Below, piece after piece: positions 44,571-56,514 of a DNA stretch of 64,000 nucleotides. Every line of letters starts with the position of its first letter. Position 1 is the stretch's first letter. The notes below the pieces were generated by a model, which worked only from the letters and a program-made list of their open reading frames with translations, did no database searches and was not told where the DNA came from. The stretch lies in the NCBI GenBank assembly GCA_030620095.1, contig JAUTXW010001345.1, positions 2,824,501 through 2,888,500 of the forward strand. Direction: 5' to 3'. The translations under genes and the position numbers were made by a program. The DNA comes from Kuschelorhynchus macadamiae. Lineage: Eukaryota > Arthropoda > Insecta > Coleoptera > Curculionidae.

Positions 44571-46142
44571 CACTGCGCATCTTTTGAAGTGGATAATTCA
44601 AATTATTTCAAAAATAAAAAACTCGTCGCCTTGTAATAAAAAAAAATTATTACTAGATTATTTATTTATAAGTAATGTAAACACCTGCAGAAAGTAAACA
44701 AAATCGTGCTAAGGACAAATCTGTTCCAACAGTAATAAAAAGTTATATACAAAATTAAGACGAAATTCTTTAAAAACTTAATAATCAAAATTAATTAAAA
44801 CACAACGTAAATCGCTACAACTAGCCAATCAGTACTTGGTAGGTCCTCCCCTTGCTCTAAGTACTGACTGCACCCTCCTTGGCATACTCAGAATTAATGA
44901 ACGAATAAACTGTTGATCCATAGCTTGCCATTCTTCTGTCAAAGCATTAGCTCCAAATTTTGTGGCTGATGATCTCGAGCATGAATTTGTCGTTGGAGAT
45001 GGTCCCAAACGTGTTCAATCGGATTACAATCGGGTGAACGCGGTGGCCATTGCATACGAGTGATACCATGGTGTTCCAGAGCCACATTTATCATTCTTGC
45101 ACGGTGGGGCCGGGCATTATCGTCCACAAAGATAAATTGAGGTCCAAATTGACGGGAAAATGGAACAATAATGGGCTATATAACCAAGTCATGATAGCGC
45201 TGAGCATTCATAGTAGCCCGATTTAGGATTATCAACTCGGTGCGTGACTCTAAAGAAATTCCACCCCAAACCATTACAGAGCCACCACCAAAGGCAACAG
45301 TGGGAGCCATATTTTGTTCACGATATCTCATACCACGTTCACGCCACGTTAATATACGGCTGTCCGAATGATATAATGTGTATCTGGACTCATCTGTAAA
45401 CAAACAGTTCCTCCAATCCGCCACAGTCCAAAGACTATGCTCGTTAGCCCACGCTCTGCGGGCAACACGATGTTCCCTGTTTAACTGGGGGTGCCGAGCA
45501 CGTCGTCTTGCGCTAAGACCAGCTTCATGCAGTCTTCTTCTTATCGTAGACAGACTTACACGGACTCCAGTGACTGCACGAATCCTGGATGCAGAGAAGG
45601 TTCGATTTCGTCTGGCAGTGGTAGTCACAAAACGGTCCTGCCTTCTGCTTGTAACTCGTTGTCGGCCACCACCATGTCGTATATTACCACTACCAGTTTG
45701 CTGATAACGATTCCAAGCTCGACTGATCACACTTTGTGAGACATGATACATTTGGGCTACTTGTTGTTGTGTAAGATTCCCATGTTGCAAAATCGCAACA
45801 ATAGCAGCAAAATCTTCCGAAGAAAGTCTTCCTTGAGGCATTTTTCGATGTCACTTTAACAACTGAATTGTTACTAATAAGAAATAAACGATAAAATGAT
45901 TTCAGGTATCTCAAACCAACCAAAAAAAAAAAATTCAGTAAAAATACCAATATTGAGATATTGTACACAGATGGAATGTTGTTTATTTTTATTACTGATC
46001 AAACGATAAACCTAAATTACAAACAGTGCGGAGGTGCCAAATGTTCAAAGATTATTATTACCTTGAAGAAAAAAATTAAAACATATTTAAAAATATTTTA
46101 TACTGATAAATTTAAAATATCTACTTCAAAAGACGCGCAGTG
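44571..46142 (-). mobile_element. Tc1-like DNA transposon, well preserved
   Basis: Terminal inverted repeats are visible: CACTGCGCATCTTTTGAAGT at 44571 and, on the minus strand from 46142, CACTGCGCGTCTTTTGAAGT, differing at one of the first 20 bases. A TA follows the right end; on the left the nearest TA is two bases away. Total length about 1.57 kb is normal for Tc1. One transposase gene fills the middle on the minus strand. The coding part is much richer in G and C than the surroundings, which points to a relatively recent arrival. Confidence 0.8.
44829..45841 (-). pseudogene. Tc1-family transposase (DD34E), one stop and one frameshift
   Basis: Starts at 45841 with MPQGRLSSEDFAAIVAILQH, an N-terminal helix-turn-helix (LTQQQVAQMYHVSQSVISRA), a second DNA-binding segment (SASRIRAVTG..VSLSTIRRRL) and RRRARHPQLNREHRV. 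The catalytic triad is complete: LFTDESRY, FVDDNARPHRARM and SPDCNPIEHVWD, with 34 residues between the second Asp and the Glu, so DD34E. It ends PRRVQSVLRARGGPTKY at 44829, about 337 codons, the usual size. A TAG at 45176-45178 (after QRYHDLVI) and a one-base frameshift near 44940 (between LEL and ALTEEW) are the only lesions seen. The enzyme would cut and paste the element in the nucleus. Confidence 0.9.
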
Positions 46143-47840
46143 TACTTCCGAATAATATAACATTAACGTTTGTTACAGCTTAATGTAAACTGGTACGAAA
46201 TTTCAAAATCCATCAAATCCTTTCAGGAAAATAATTGAATCATAAAAGTTTTGAATGTTTACTAGCCTTATTTTACAATTTATTTCTACGAGTCTTGTTG
46301 AAAACAAATTCAAGTCTTAAATGAATAAGCAGATGAAGTGTTTCGGGGAACAAATAAAATAAATTTAAATTTAGAATATCAAAAATAAATCGAATTGGTA
46401 TAACACGAGCTGCCCTACATATATTCAGTTTAAAGACAAAGCATTTAATAAGGAATGGGGCACGTATAATTTATAATTTAACTTTTTATTATAAATGAAA
46501 TGTTTGTTTTATTTTAATGGCAAGGCAAGCCTAGAACAATAATAGTCCAAACTGTCGAAAAAAAGGGCGAAAATTGCAAATTCTTCTAAACACTTTTTTT
46601 TAATCATTAGATTTTGAGCTATAGATTAAGAGTTTGACTTTACACCTGCACGAGAGGCGGAGCAACCCTTAAAAATGGCGATTTTGGCCATTTTTTGCCT
46701 TTTTAAGCGGTTTTTGAAGGTATTTTAGGTTATGTACGAAAAAATTAAAGTCAGCCAACGGATTTTGGCTTAAAAACGAGAAACTTGAGGATATAATTTG
46801 ATCTATTTAAACCCGAAAAATTGGCTATTTTTGGCCGTTTTTCTGTATTTTAAACAAAAATCACTTTATTATCGAAAATAATTCTTATTATTTTTTTCCG
46901 ATAACACAAACCATTGGAGCATCTTAAATAAGGTATACTTTAGTAGATCCAACATTAAAGTTAACCATTTTTTATCAATTGAATGTTCATTACAATATAT
47001 GAAAATTATTTTTAAATGTGTTCAGATTATTTGTTGCGTTTAGATTGACAAACAAAAATCTTTTTTGGCTTTTTCGCAACTGAAGAAAAATATTTACCTT
47101 TAAATTGATTAAAGCAAATATTTGATAAAATTACATATCTCAACATGTAGCCTAGTTTGTGTACGGAATGTTTCGATACATAATATAAACAAAATTTTTT
47201 AAGCAATCATAAGAAATTATGTCATTTACCTTAAGTTTTTATAAACACATAGTAGTTGTGCAAATACTTTCAAATATTTTTTTATTTTTGTTATTAAACC
47301 AAATTTTTACAAGCTTAATTTTTAGATATATCAACAAATACTCTATGCAACTGATTTATGGTTTCCTGTGTACTGTCGTATGCTAAAAAATAAACAAGAC
47401 AATAGGAAAGTAAAAAAGTGAAAAAGCCAAAAAAAGTTTTTTATGTGAAAATTAGTCATATTTTTTACGGAAACGAATTTTCTTCAAAGCCGTTTTTTCT
47501 AACCATCTTGTTCGCCCAGAGTTGTTATGAAACTCATTGGTTCTAGTTTCTTAGAGTCTAAGCTTTCAGCTGCAGTAGTCCTTTGGACAATTTACGCCCG
47601 AGAAATCGTCATTTTAACCCCAATTTTTGCTTTTTTACCAAACATTTCGCATTTCTTGATAAATAAATGATTTTTTTTACTCTCATCGTATTTAAAGTTA
47701 CAAATATTCCTATAAATGTATAAAACAGATCATAATCAACATTTCAAGAGGTTTAAGAAGCCATTTGGACTTAAAAAAATCGTAATTTTTAGCTCATTTT
47801 CGGTAAAATTTTCGCATTTTTCAGAATCAAAATAATTATT
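46143..47840. other. No recognisable gene
   Basis: AT-rich, with simple-sequence-like patches such as GGCGATTTTGGCCATTTTTTG (46675) and TTGGCTATTTTTGGCCGTTTTTC (46810). No repeat partner identified. Confidence 0.4.
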
Positions 47841-47844
47841 TACT

Positions 47845-48430
47845 TCCCTCATGAAAGGGAATTATTGTAAGGTCTTCACGTTTCAGGGTCCCTAGATGCT
47901 GAAAAACATGTTCTCGATTCCGTCGGTTTGATTTTTTGCGGCATAACTATAAAACTACTTATCCGATTGACTCGATATATTGACCAAAAATTGAGTGGCA
48001 TATGTCATATGAAGTGTTAAAAAAATTATTACTAAAATCCCCCTTATCTCAAATTTTGCACAAAAATCGAGTATTATATAGGAATCAACTGGTAAAATTT
48101 TGGTATGAATTCAAGATGGTGAAACAAAAGCGCGACTTAATAAAATATTGAAAAATTCAGCCTGAAAAATAACTACATAACGAACTGATTTCAAATTGCG
48201 TGCCATAACTAATTGTGGTAGAGAGATGAACTAGTAAAACTTTTAACGTTTTAGCGTCCCTAGATCCCAAAACATATGTTTTATCAATTTCCTCGATCCG
48301 TCTGTTCGTTTGTCTCTCTGTCTGTCAGATCGCAGCACAGTTTAAACTACTATCAGATTTACTTCAAAATTTATTCAAAAACTAAGGGTTATATGGGGTG
48401 ACCTGGTAATATTTTGGTAAAAATATTAGC
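47845..48430 (-). repeat. Interspersed modular repeat, copy i, two passes
   Basis: On the minus strand the blocks run in the family order, two passes in tandem. The left pass starts TTTACTTCCCTCATGAAAGGG, GGTCTTCACGTTTCAGGGTCCC and TTCTCGATTCCGTCGG. The second begins near 48240 with GTTTTAGCGTCCCTAGATCCC and CGATCCGTCTGTTCGTTTGTC. Confidence 0.7.
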
Positions 48431-49799
48431 AGGTCATTATTAGTAAATAGGCCCCTTTAACCAAGGTTGCTAAGTCAATCCTCAACTGCTTATCTTTGAA
48501 CAGTCTTTCTCTCACTATATCGCCTCACCGGGGTTTCCAATCAGGTTTGTAATCAATTTCTATTGGTTGTTTTTTTCTTTTCACAATTGTACAATTTATT
48601 CTATATTTAAATTTCTATTTTGGTTATACGCATTTAAATAACTTATCAAATTTCAATAACTCATCTATTATAACTAAGGTTTTCAATTTTATCATAACAG
48701 TTATAGTTCCTTTAATTCCATGTAAATTTGGCAACCCCGTTGACTGTCATTGTTTTTTGTCTTATTGTTAAAAAAATTACCCATTTCTCTATTTTATCAT
48801 GCCTACATAATATGGCTGCTTTTTAAGCAATAAATACATTTTTTTTTCTGTAAATTGGTATTCGTCAACTTTTGTTTTGTCTTCGTTACATGTACAATAC
48901 ATGTGTGCATAAAGCAAAATCTTTGTATAAATTTAAAGTAAAATATCTCTGAAACGAACCAAAAAATCTTAATGCGGTTTTTAGAATATTATCTTGCTTT
49001 CTTTTCAGACCGACCAAAATATCCAATGGCTTCTGTGGTTTTAGCAGTTTTGATATACCAGGTGATTCAAGAAAATAGTAATTTAATTACAAAATTTCAT
49101 CTTAGCAACAACCATTGAAAAATTAATAAAATTCTAATTCATTTTCCTCGATTGTTTAAGGGAATAAATGCAAAAAACAATTTGGTGGATTTTCCGATCT
49201 CTCCCTTAAATTTTGAGATATCAATTTTTTTAGTATAATTTTGATTAATTTTGTGTTTTAACCTGTAACTTTATTACTTAAAAACAAATCAGGTTTCATT
49301 TTTACACAAATGTGTTAAAATAATGCGTCTATAGTATATGTTACACATAATTAATGCAAGGTGTCTAAAAACTTAAAAAAGTTTTTTTAAGGAAAAATAT
49401 CCTAAGAACAAATTATCTATTTCGAGTTTTATATCACAAAATTAATGCAAGCTATTAAGAGGTTAAGTGACTTTTAATACCTTTGAGGCATTATCTCAAA
49501 AAGGTTTGCGAATTTTTTTGATAACTCTTTTAATTATGAATTACCATGGTAATGAAATTTGTAATACAGGTATTACATTTAAAATCCTAAATTGAATGGG
49601 AACAGTTAAATCCAAAAGCTCCCTATAAAAATCGAATACGAAAATATGTGAGTCCGATATAGCGTAAATCATAGATCAGTGTATCACTGTGTCAAAATCC
49701 TAGTTCTACTGGTTGAATCCGAAAATCGAGCCAAATTTGCTACAAATTAGTTGAAATGAATGCATGGTATAATTAATGTATATATACTCAAAATTCTAA
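48431..49799. other. No recognisable gene
   Basis: AT-rich. A motif TATACCAGGTGATTCAAG near 49056 is like the end of a mariner-type element, without a partner. Confidence 0.4.
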
Positions 49800-51420
49800 A
49801 AAATGATTTAACTTATAGAAATGTGGAAGAAAAAACACAGGGTTTTACAAGCACTTGGTGTTCGAGATATAGGGTGTTAAAATGTTAATATGTTTTTGAT
49901 ATACCTACCTCTAACATTTCTACATATTTTTAAATCAAATTTGTTCCATTATATGTTCAGACTAATGTCAATAAACAAGTTTCAAAGAAATCTACGGGGT
50001 GTCTTTCTTTTCCGGGTTTCGAAATCTTTAAAATTCTAGGACTTTTTACTACAAATTTTATTTTCAGTAGAAAGATCTCTTTTCTCTTAGTTGAAATATA
50101 CCAAATTTGAAACATTTATCTAAATACTAAACGAGAAAATGTGGAAAATTTGTCATAGGAGTTATGTTGTAAAGGGAGAAACATAACGTTTGTAACAGTT
50201 ATGGTGCAGGTTTGCTTCATTATTTCTCTTAATTTTTTAGAATAACGGATAACGCGGTATATTAAAAATAAAAACTGAGTCTTACCTATATGTTTTGTGG
50301 TCATTGTGGTATCTTGCAAAACAAGAAATTTATATAGCAGATTAAAATGTGGACAAGTTTAAATGACCACTCTGTATATTTTATATTTTGCTAATAACTT
50401 TCAAAAGATCTAAGATATTAAAAAATATTATGGAATCAAAATGTAACACAAAATAATAAGAAATGAAATGTAAATATCTCTCGAAATTAACTAGGTGTAT
50501 ACAAAATTAAAAACATCCTGTATCTAAAAAACTAAGCGTGATGGATACCTTGTTACCGTTATGAGTTAAATTGTTTGCGAAAGTTTGAAACGTTTTAATC
50601 GCAAATAGATGTTGTGTATCTAAAGGTATCAAAAATCGAGTTTAATCTTACTAAAAATAGAAGGTTAATATTTATCTTCAAGGCTTAAAAGGTTCTATCA
50701 GGAAAATTTTAAGTACAGTCTACAGATCTAAATATATTAAAAAAAAATCATTGCAAATTTATAAAAAGAAATCAGAAATTTGATTGTTCTTTTTAAATAA
50801 TTACTTATAAGTAAACTAAATAACACTCGATGTGGACGCGTATTGTCATCGATGAGAATGAAGTCCTTAGCGAATTCCCTGACAAAAGGTGCAATTATAG
50901 GTGGCGTTAATTATTTATCGACTAATAAATAGCTCAGCTCAGCTCATATATTCCATTGAACATAACCCCTGCCCAAACAGTCAATCTACCTCCCCAAACT
51001 GACTCTTGTGCCGCCATGTTTTCTTCTGCGTATCGCTCGTTTGGTTGCCTCCAGACTAAGATCCTTCCATCCGAATGAATAAGATTAAATCTTGTGTCAT
51101 CGATGAAAAGGCATTTGGACCATTCGTGGATGTGCCAGTTTCGGTGTACCTTTGCCAAAGCGTTTCTGGAAACTCTATGATGGCACAGCAATCTGGTACC
51201 CTTTGCTCTCCCCCGAGCCCTAAAAGATTTTTAATTTTTGACAAAACAGGGTACAGAATATTTATCAAATTTCATTTAAAAATATTCATAAATGTTTCGG
51301 CTGTATCAAAACACTAAACAAATATTAATATTTTTTTAACACCCTGTATCTCGAACACCAAATGCTAGCAACCCTTTGTTGAAATTTTTTTTAACTAATA
51401 AAATTCATAAGAATTTTTAA
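49800..51420. mobile_element. Decayed Tc1-like element with inverted ends
   Basis: CACTTGGTGTTCGAGATATAGGGTGTTAAAA (49853-49885) returns inverted at 51330-51366 (ending in CACCAAATGC on the plus strand), with weaker matching on both sides. A minus-strand Tc1 transposase fragment lies between. The size (about 1.5-1.6 kb) fits Tc1. Confidence 0.55.
50815..51230 (-). pseudogene. Tc1-like transposase fragment
   Basis: The minus strand reads LLCHHRVSRNALAKVHRNW, EWSKCLFIDDTRFNLIHSDG (first catalytic Asp), RILVWRQPNERYAEENMAAQ and GGRLTVWAGVMFNGIYELS. After a stop at 50934 it continues in another frame with IIAPFVREFAKDFILIDDN, then TRPHR (second Asp). It ends before the Glu. The N-terminal DNA-binding half and the C-terminus are gone. 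It is much more decayed than the 44.8-45.8 kb copy and differs in sequence, so it is a separate family. Confidence 0.8.
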
Positions 51421-52214
51421 AATGTGGCCTCAAAATTGCAGTATTTTTGTATAATGTGGATTTATTTCTCGAAAAGTTTCCAGATGCTGCGGTTACAAAA
51501 GAACGAATTGGAAACTTATTTTTGTGAAGTTTTACTAATGAGTGTAGTTTAGGAGACTGTGAATTCATAACAATTAATTGCGTCTTTTCGAATTCATTGA
51601 AAATAGAAACTTCCTTAAATATTTCTTTCACGAGAGTTTTTAACGAATATTTGTTGGACTGAAATTAATTTGTTGAAAGTAATCTAAAATTTCATGTTTT
51701 CACAAACCAATGCTGTGTTGTTGTGTCTTGGTACTATGTAATTTGCATACCTTGTATTCTTGGGAAATAGTACTTCGTACTTCATCATATAAATGTTTGT
51801 TCCTGCCAATGCAATGTCACATTCAACTTCCTAAATAATAATATCTACGAAAAAATCAGAGAAGTAGAGATTATTTTATTTCCATAATTATTTAAATCTC
51901 CAAAATTAAACCTTATAGAACACAATCAAAATTAAATGGTCATTTCGAAAAAGCGTTACCCCCACTTTTTTATTTTTCGGAGTTATAATAAGTGTTTTAT
52001 TTTTGATAATGGTTTGCCAAATATTATTTTGTAACGTATTTTTGCTTTAAAGTTACCCTCTAAGACCATAAATACTTAAAAAACATGTTTTCATTATAAA
52101 ATATCTTAAAATTGCCTTATTTGGAAAAGAGGCATTGAAAATTAAAATACTTATTTGAAGAAAGATAATATTGTTTACTGCAAATATAAAACTGTTATAA
52201 AATATTTTGAAAAA
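51421..52214. other. No recognisable gene
   Basis: AT-rich. The 78-codon minus frame at 51395-51631 is not recognised. Confidence 0.4.
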
Positions 52215-52560
52215 ATCGGTAAATTTCCTTTACCCGGAACTTCCCTCGTTATGAATATTTTCTTTTATTAGGAATAGTGAAGTGTAACCCAATTTAGTTC
52301 AAAACATAGTCAGTTAGTAACATCTTTACAAATATAATTTTTGGGCGCCATTTTATTCCATCATATTGGATTCCTACCAATATTTTACCAGTTTCTACTT
52401 ATGCCACACTTGACTTTTGGGCATAATTTAAAATACATTTATTATGTAGTTTTATATTGACACTCACCGTCAATTTGTTATGTCATGTCGAATTCGTACC
52501 AGTTTATCCCTATATCACACTTACAGCTTACACAAATCTGAGCTAGTCAAGAAATTGTGG
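52215..52560 (+). repeat. Interspersed modular repeat, copy j
   Basis: Begins with the lead-in GGTAAATTTCCTTTACCCGGAACTTCC and GAATAGTGAAGTGTAACCC, shared with 41875-41950, then TTGGGCGCCATTTTATTCC, TTTTACCAGTTTCTAC and a second module with CGAATTCGTACC and CTATATCACACTTACAGC. Confidence 0.7.
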
Positions 52561-53598
52561 TCACGCTACTCTCAATGGTCTACAAATTCTGGGATGAGAA
52601 ACTGGCCAATAAAATGTTTAAACTCTGGGTTTGTGTAAATCCCGCTTTACAGAAGAAAATATTCTTGATGGCCTAACCTAGTACCGAAGTTCGTCTAGTG
52701 CAACAATAAATTTCATATAGAAATATCTCCCTTGATGACTCCAAATCTGATCTGTCAATAGAATTGACATGGACATAACTTTGCGGACAGTTCACGTTTT
52801 AAATTTAAACTTACTATATATTATTTTACAATGTTTTATCTCATAGTTCACAGTTCTATAGTAGATAAAACTTTTAAGATTAACGCGTACCAGTCTTTTC
52901 GTATGGAAACTTCCCTGCATAAAGCATAAAGTAAACTTAACAATACAGGAACCTTTTCATGGTTAACAAAAAGAGTTATTACAAGTGCTTAAATGACAAA
53001 ATAAAATGTGTTTAGAAAAGCTTGGATTAATTTATGACCTCTTGAAAACACTTTAAAAAACTTGGCACAAAGCAATGTATATATGTATTATTTTGCAATG
53101 TATCAAAATAAATTATACATGCTAGTTATTAATAGAATTGTAAATCACTTGTATTAAATGGCTCGTAAATTGGCGTAAATTATAAATTGAGTATCGACAG
53201 ACTGAATAAAATGAAAATAATGGTTTTGGCTGGAAAGGAAATAATAATTAACAGTCATATCATCGTACGTTCTATGGAGTGCTGGTATTAGAACAGTTGC
53301 AGATATTTTGCAAGAAGTTTTGGAGTGATTTTGGTAATTGAACATATTATTACAAGACTGACTACGAGAAAGAAACTTATCCATAGCATAAATTGAATGT
53401 CGGAAGATTTTTGGTTCGGGCTCCTCAAGATCCTGGAAATCTTCCGCCTTCATTAAAGCACCTATCGCCTTCTTAACCATTCTATGAACTTACGACTAAT
53501 ATTCCATGGGTAGGAGCTACTATTAGCGTAAAAGTCGGCGACGAAATAATTTCCATAAACCCACTAATATTGTTTCAGATGACTATGATGGAATAAAA
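52561..53598. other. No supported gene
   Basis: Contains a 108-codon minus frame (53154-53480) starting MVKKAIGALMKAEDFQDLEE. The first 40 residues are charged and protein-like, the rest less so. I do not recognise it and saw no clear splice sites. Confidence 0.35.
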
Positions 53599-56201
53599 CA
53601 CTGGGAAAAAAAGTTAAATACAAAAAGTATTTGACCCTAAGTATATTTTGTACTTATAATATTTTACGTATACAGGGTGTTCCATTGTGTCAGGACAGTA
53701 ACCAGCTTTTTTCTTTTTCATGAAGTGGTATGAATATTTTTAGAAATTCTACACCTGATTTTGAGTATTTTTGTCATCATAGCATACAAAATTTTAAGTA
53801 GTTTTTGAGAAAAATTAACTTTTCTAATTTTTTTCGGAAAAACAGGTTTTTAGAAAAATGTGATTTTTTCACACTTGAAGACTAAAATTGTGAATTTTGG
53901 TTATGGATCCATGGGAGTGGTTAATATTAAATATTCTGACGTATCAAGAGCGAAAATCCATTATACAGGGTGGTCACAAATGACCATCAAAAAAAATGTT
54001 TTTGTAACTAAAAAAAACTTAATTTTTTTTAATGGAACACCCAGTATTTAGCACGTTTATTGTGTTTAGGATTTAATTCTGCATCATTCCATATATATAG
54101 TTTATATTCCAAAAATTAGTAGTTTAGAAGTTATGACCAATTTGCTATAATAATTCAGGTATTTTTGTTAAAAATGTAATTAAACCTAAATAATATCTTG
54201 TTCTAAGTTTTTTTAACATTATAATTAAATTTAACATTAAATCAACAGGCAATACAAGACATAAAGTAACTAATTACTTATTACAAAACATTTTCGACAT
54301 AACCCACGTCTTTGGCAATACAAGTAGTATAATATTACGGTTACGGTTTTAATTTTCGCAATAATAGCATTTCTAAACGCGTCTTAATTTTACAAGATAT
54401 CCATGGAAAAACAAAACTAGTAAAATTGTTGCCTAGACACCAATAAATACACAGTTTTTATTTTACATTTAGTTGCCTTTAACTCTTTTTGAAGGAAAAA
54501 TGGCTTTATACAGTGTATGAGAGCCTTTAAATCTTCATGAATGTTACATAAGAAATAATAAGAGTCCAGCATTAGCCCTGCGGGAGTATCGGTTGTTGTA
54601 TCCTGCAAACGGGTACCCACGAAACATATTTTTTCACGAATTGTTCGTGATCTTGAACGTGGAGTGGTAATTAATAAACAAAAACGGCGCCCAAAAATTG
54701 TCTTAACAGAAGAAAAACAATTAGAAATTCTCCTGTATTTTGAAGAAAACAACGAAAATTCGCAAAGAGATGCATCCCGAGATCTATCGGGAATTAGCAA
54801 GACTAGTGTTCAAAGGACTTTAACTGATAATAACTACCATCCATTCAAATTTTTACCAGTTCAGGAATTATCCCAACAGGACTTTCAAACAAGGCTTTTT
54901 TATTGGTCACTCATGATGGACCACCATTTTCAAACTGACATTTTTAAAAATATTTTATTTACCGATGAAGCAATTTTCAATACGGCCCGCATGTTCAACC
55001 GAAAAAATACTCATTACTGGAGTAACTCAAATGAACATCGTGTAAAAAAAATGAAAAAACATGGTCGGAGAAGGGTTTATGTGTGGTGTGGTATTATCCG
55101 TGATCGAAGAATAGGTCCAGTGTTTTATGACTTTGTTGTGAATTGTGAGAGGTATTTAAATTTGTTGGAGAACGAAATATTTCCGTTAATTGACAATCTG
55201 CCGAACGATATTAAAGAAGGGCTTGTTTATCAACAAGATAGTGCTCCATATCACACTGTAGTGCCTGTTAGAAATTGTTTGAATTAATGGTTTCCATTTT
55301 GGATTGGTCGGTACGGGACCATAGATTGGCCAGCGAGGAGCCCCGACTTAACACCCCTGGATTTTTTTTATGGGGCAACCTAAAAAACGAGGTGTATAAA
55401 AATAGGTGTAGTACTGTTCAAGATTTAAAAAGGAGAATTAGGCAAGAGGTAGAAAGACTTAATGCAACAGACGCGGTTAGAAATGCTATTGCGAGAATTG
55501 AAACCATGTATACTACTTGTATTGCCAAAGACGGGGGTTATGTCGAAAATGTTTTGTAATAAGTAATTAGTTACTTTCTTTCTTGCATTACTTGTTGATT
55601 TAATGTTAAATTTAATTATAATGTTAAAATAAAAAACTTAGAATAGGATATTATTTAGGTTTACAAAATTGGTCATAACTTCTAAACTACTAATTTTTGG
55701 AATATAAACTATATATATGGAATGATGCAGAATTAAATCCTAAACACAAAAAAGTGTTAAATACAGGGCGTACCATTTAAAAAAATTAAGTTTTTTAGTT
55801 ACAAAAACATTTTTCTGATGGTCATTTGTGACCACCCTGTATAATGGATTTTCGCTCTTGATAGGTCAGAGTATTAAATATTAACCACTCCCATGGATCC
55901 ATAACCAAAATTCACAATTTTAGTCTTCAGGTGTGAAAAAATCACATTTTTCCAAAAACCTGTTTTTCCGGAAAAAATTAGAAAAGTTAATTTTTCTCAA
56001 AAACTACTCAAAATTTCGTATGCTATGATGACAAAAAATACTCATAATCAAGCGTAGAATTAGAATTTCTAAAAATATTCATGCCATTTCATTAAAAAGA
56101 AAAAAGTTGGTTACTATCCTGGCACAATGGAACAACCTGTATACATAAAAATATTATAAATAAAAAATATACTTTTGATATTTAACTTTTTTTTCGCAGT
56201 G
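53599..56201. mobile_element. Mariner-like element inside concentric inverted repeats
   Basis: Three nested pairs of ends share one centre. The outermost is CACTGGGAAAAAAAGTTAAAT at 53599 against CACTGCGAAAAAAAAGTTAAA read from 56201. The middle is TACAGGGTGTTCCATTG at 53671 against TACAGGTTGTTCCATTG read from 56141. The inner is TACAGGGTGGTCACAAATGACC at 53964 against the same sequence read from 55841. Between these points the arms also match almost continuously, giving total inverted arms of about 750-790 bp (53599-54385 and 55465-56201). The inner arms extend into the last ~95 bases of the transposase gene. Confidence 0.85.
54500..55559 (+). pseudogene. Mariner-like transposase
   Basis: From MALYSVY (54500, then a premature TGA) the N-terminus continues as HECYIRNNKSPALALREYRL and VRDLERGVV in two frames. 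The frame from 54664 is then open: KRRPKIVLTEEKQLEILLYF, SGISKTSVQRTL, PFKFLPVQELSQQDFQTRL, FTDEAIFNTARMFNR (first Asp), VYVWCGIIRDRRIGPVF and VYQQDSAPYHTVVPV (second Asp). At about 55280 the frame shifts and continues WIGRYGTIDWPARSPDLTPL (third Asp) and FFLWGNLKNEVY, to a stop at 55559. Length and motif order match insect mariner-like transposases. Lesions are a stop at 54518, a frame change near 54650, and a frameshift near 55280. Confidence 0.9.
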
Positions 56202-56435
56202 TCTTATTTATTGACATAAAGTATAGGAGCATCTTAAGGGGACCACCCCGTACATTACGAAGAAGTCTCACGACGAGTTGAAGGTTTACCTTAATATTGA
56301 GTTTTCCCCATTTCCCCTGTCTCTTTTCTCGGAAAATGGAATGCGCAAAGGCATGAAATTATAGTTGTTCTCTGCTCACAATACTCTGTACACAGTAGAC
56401 AGAAAGGGTCGGTCTCAGTCATAACAAAATTAATG

Positions 56436-56436
<1 letters not shown>
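56202..56436. other. Spacer
   Basis: Contains AAGGGGACCACCCCGTAC at 56236-56253, a near-palindromic mariner-type end without a partner. Confidence 0.4.

Positions 56437-56491
<55 letters not shown>
56437..56491. repeat. (TA)n microsatellite
   Basis: About 54 bp of TA immediately before the next relic. Confidence 0.95.
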
Positions 56492-56496
<5 letters not shown>

Positions 56497-56514
56497 CTTT
56501 TACACAGAGTTCTA

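Noticed and set aside
53154..53480. 108-codon minus frame starting MVKKAIGALMKAEDF
   Set aside because: First 40 residues look protein-like, but there is no known motif, no splice evidence and no repeat copy; chance is not excluded.
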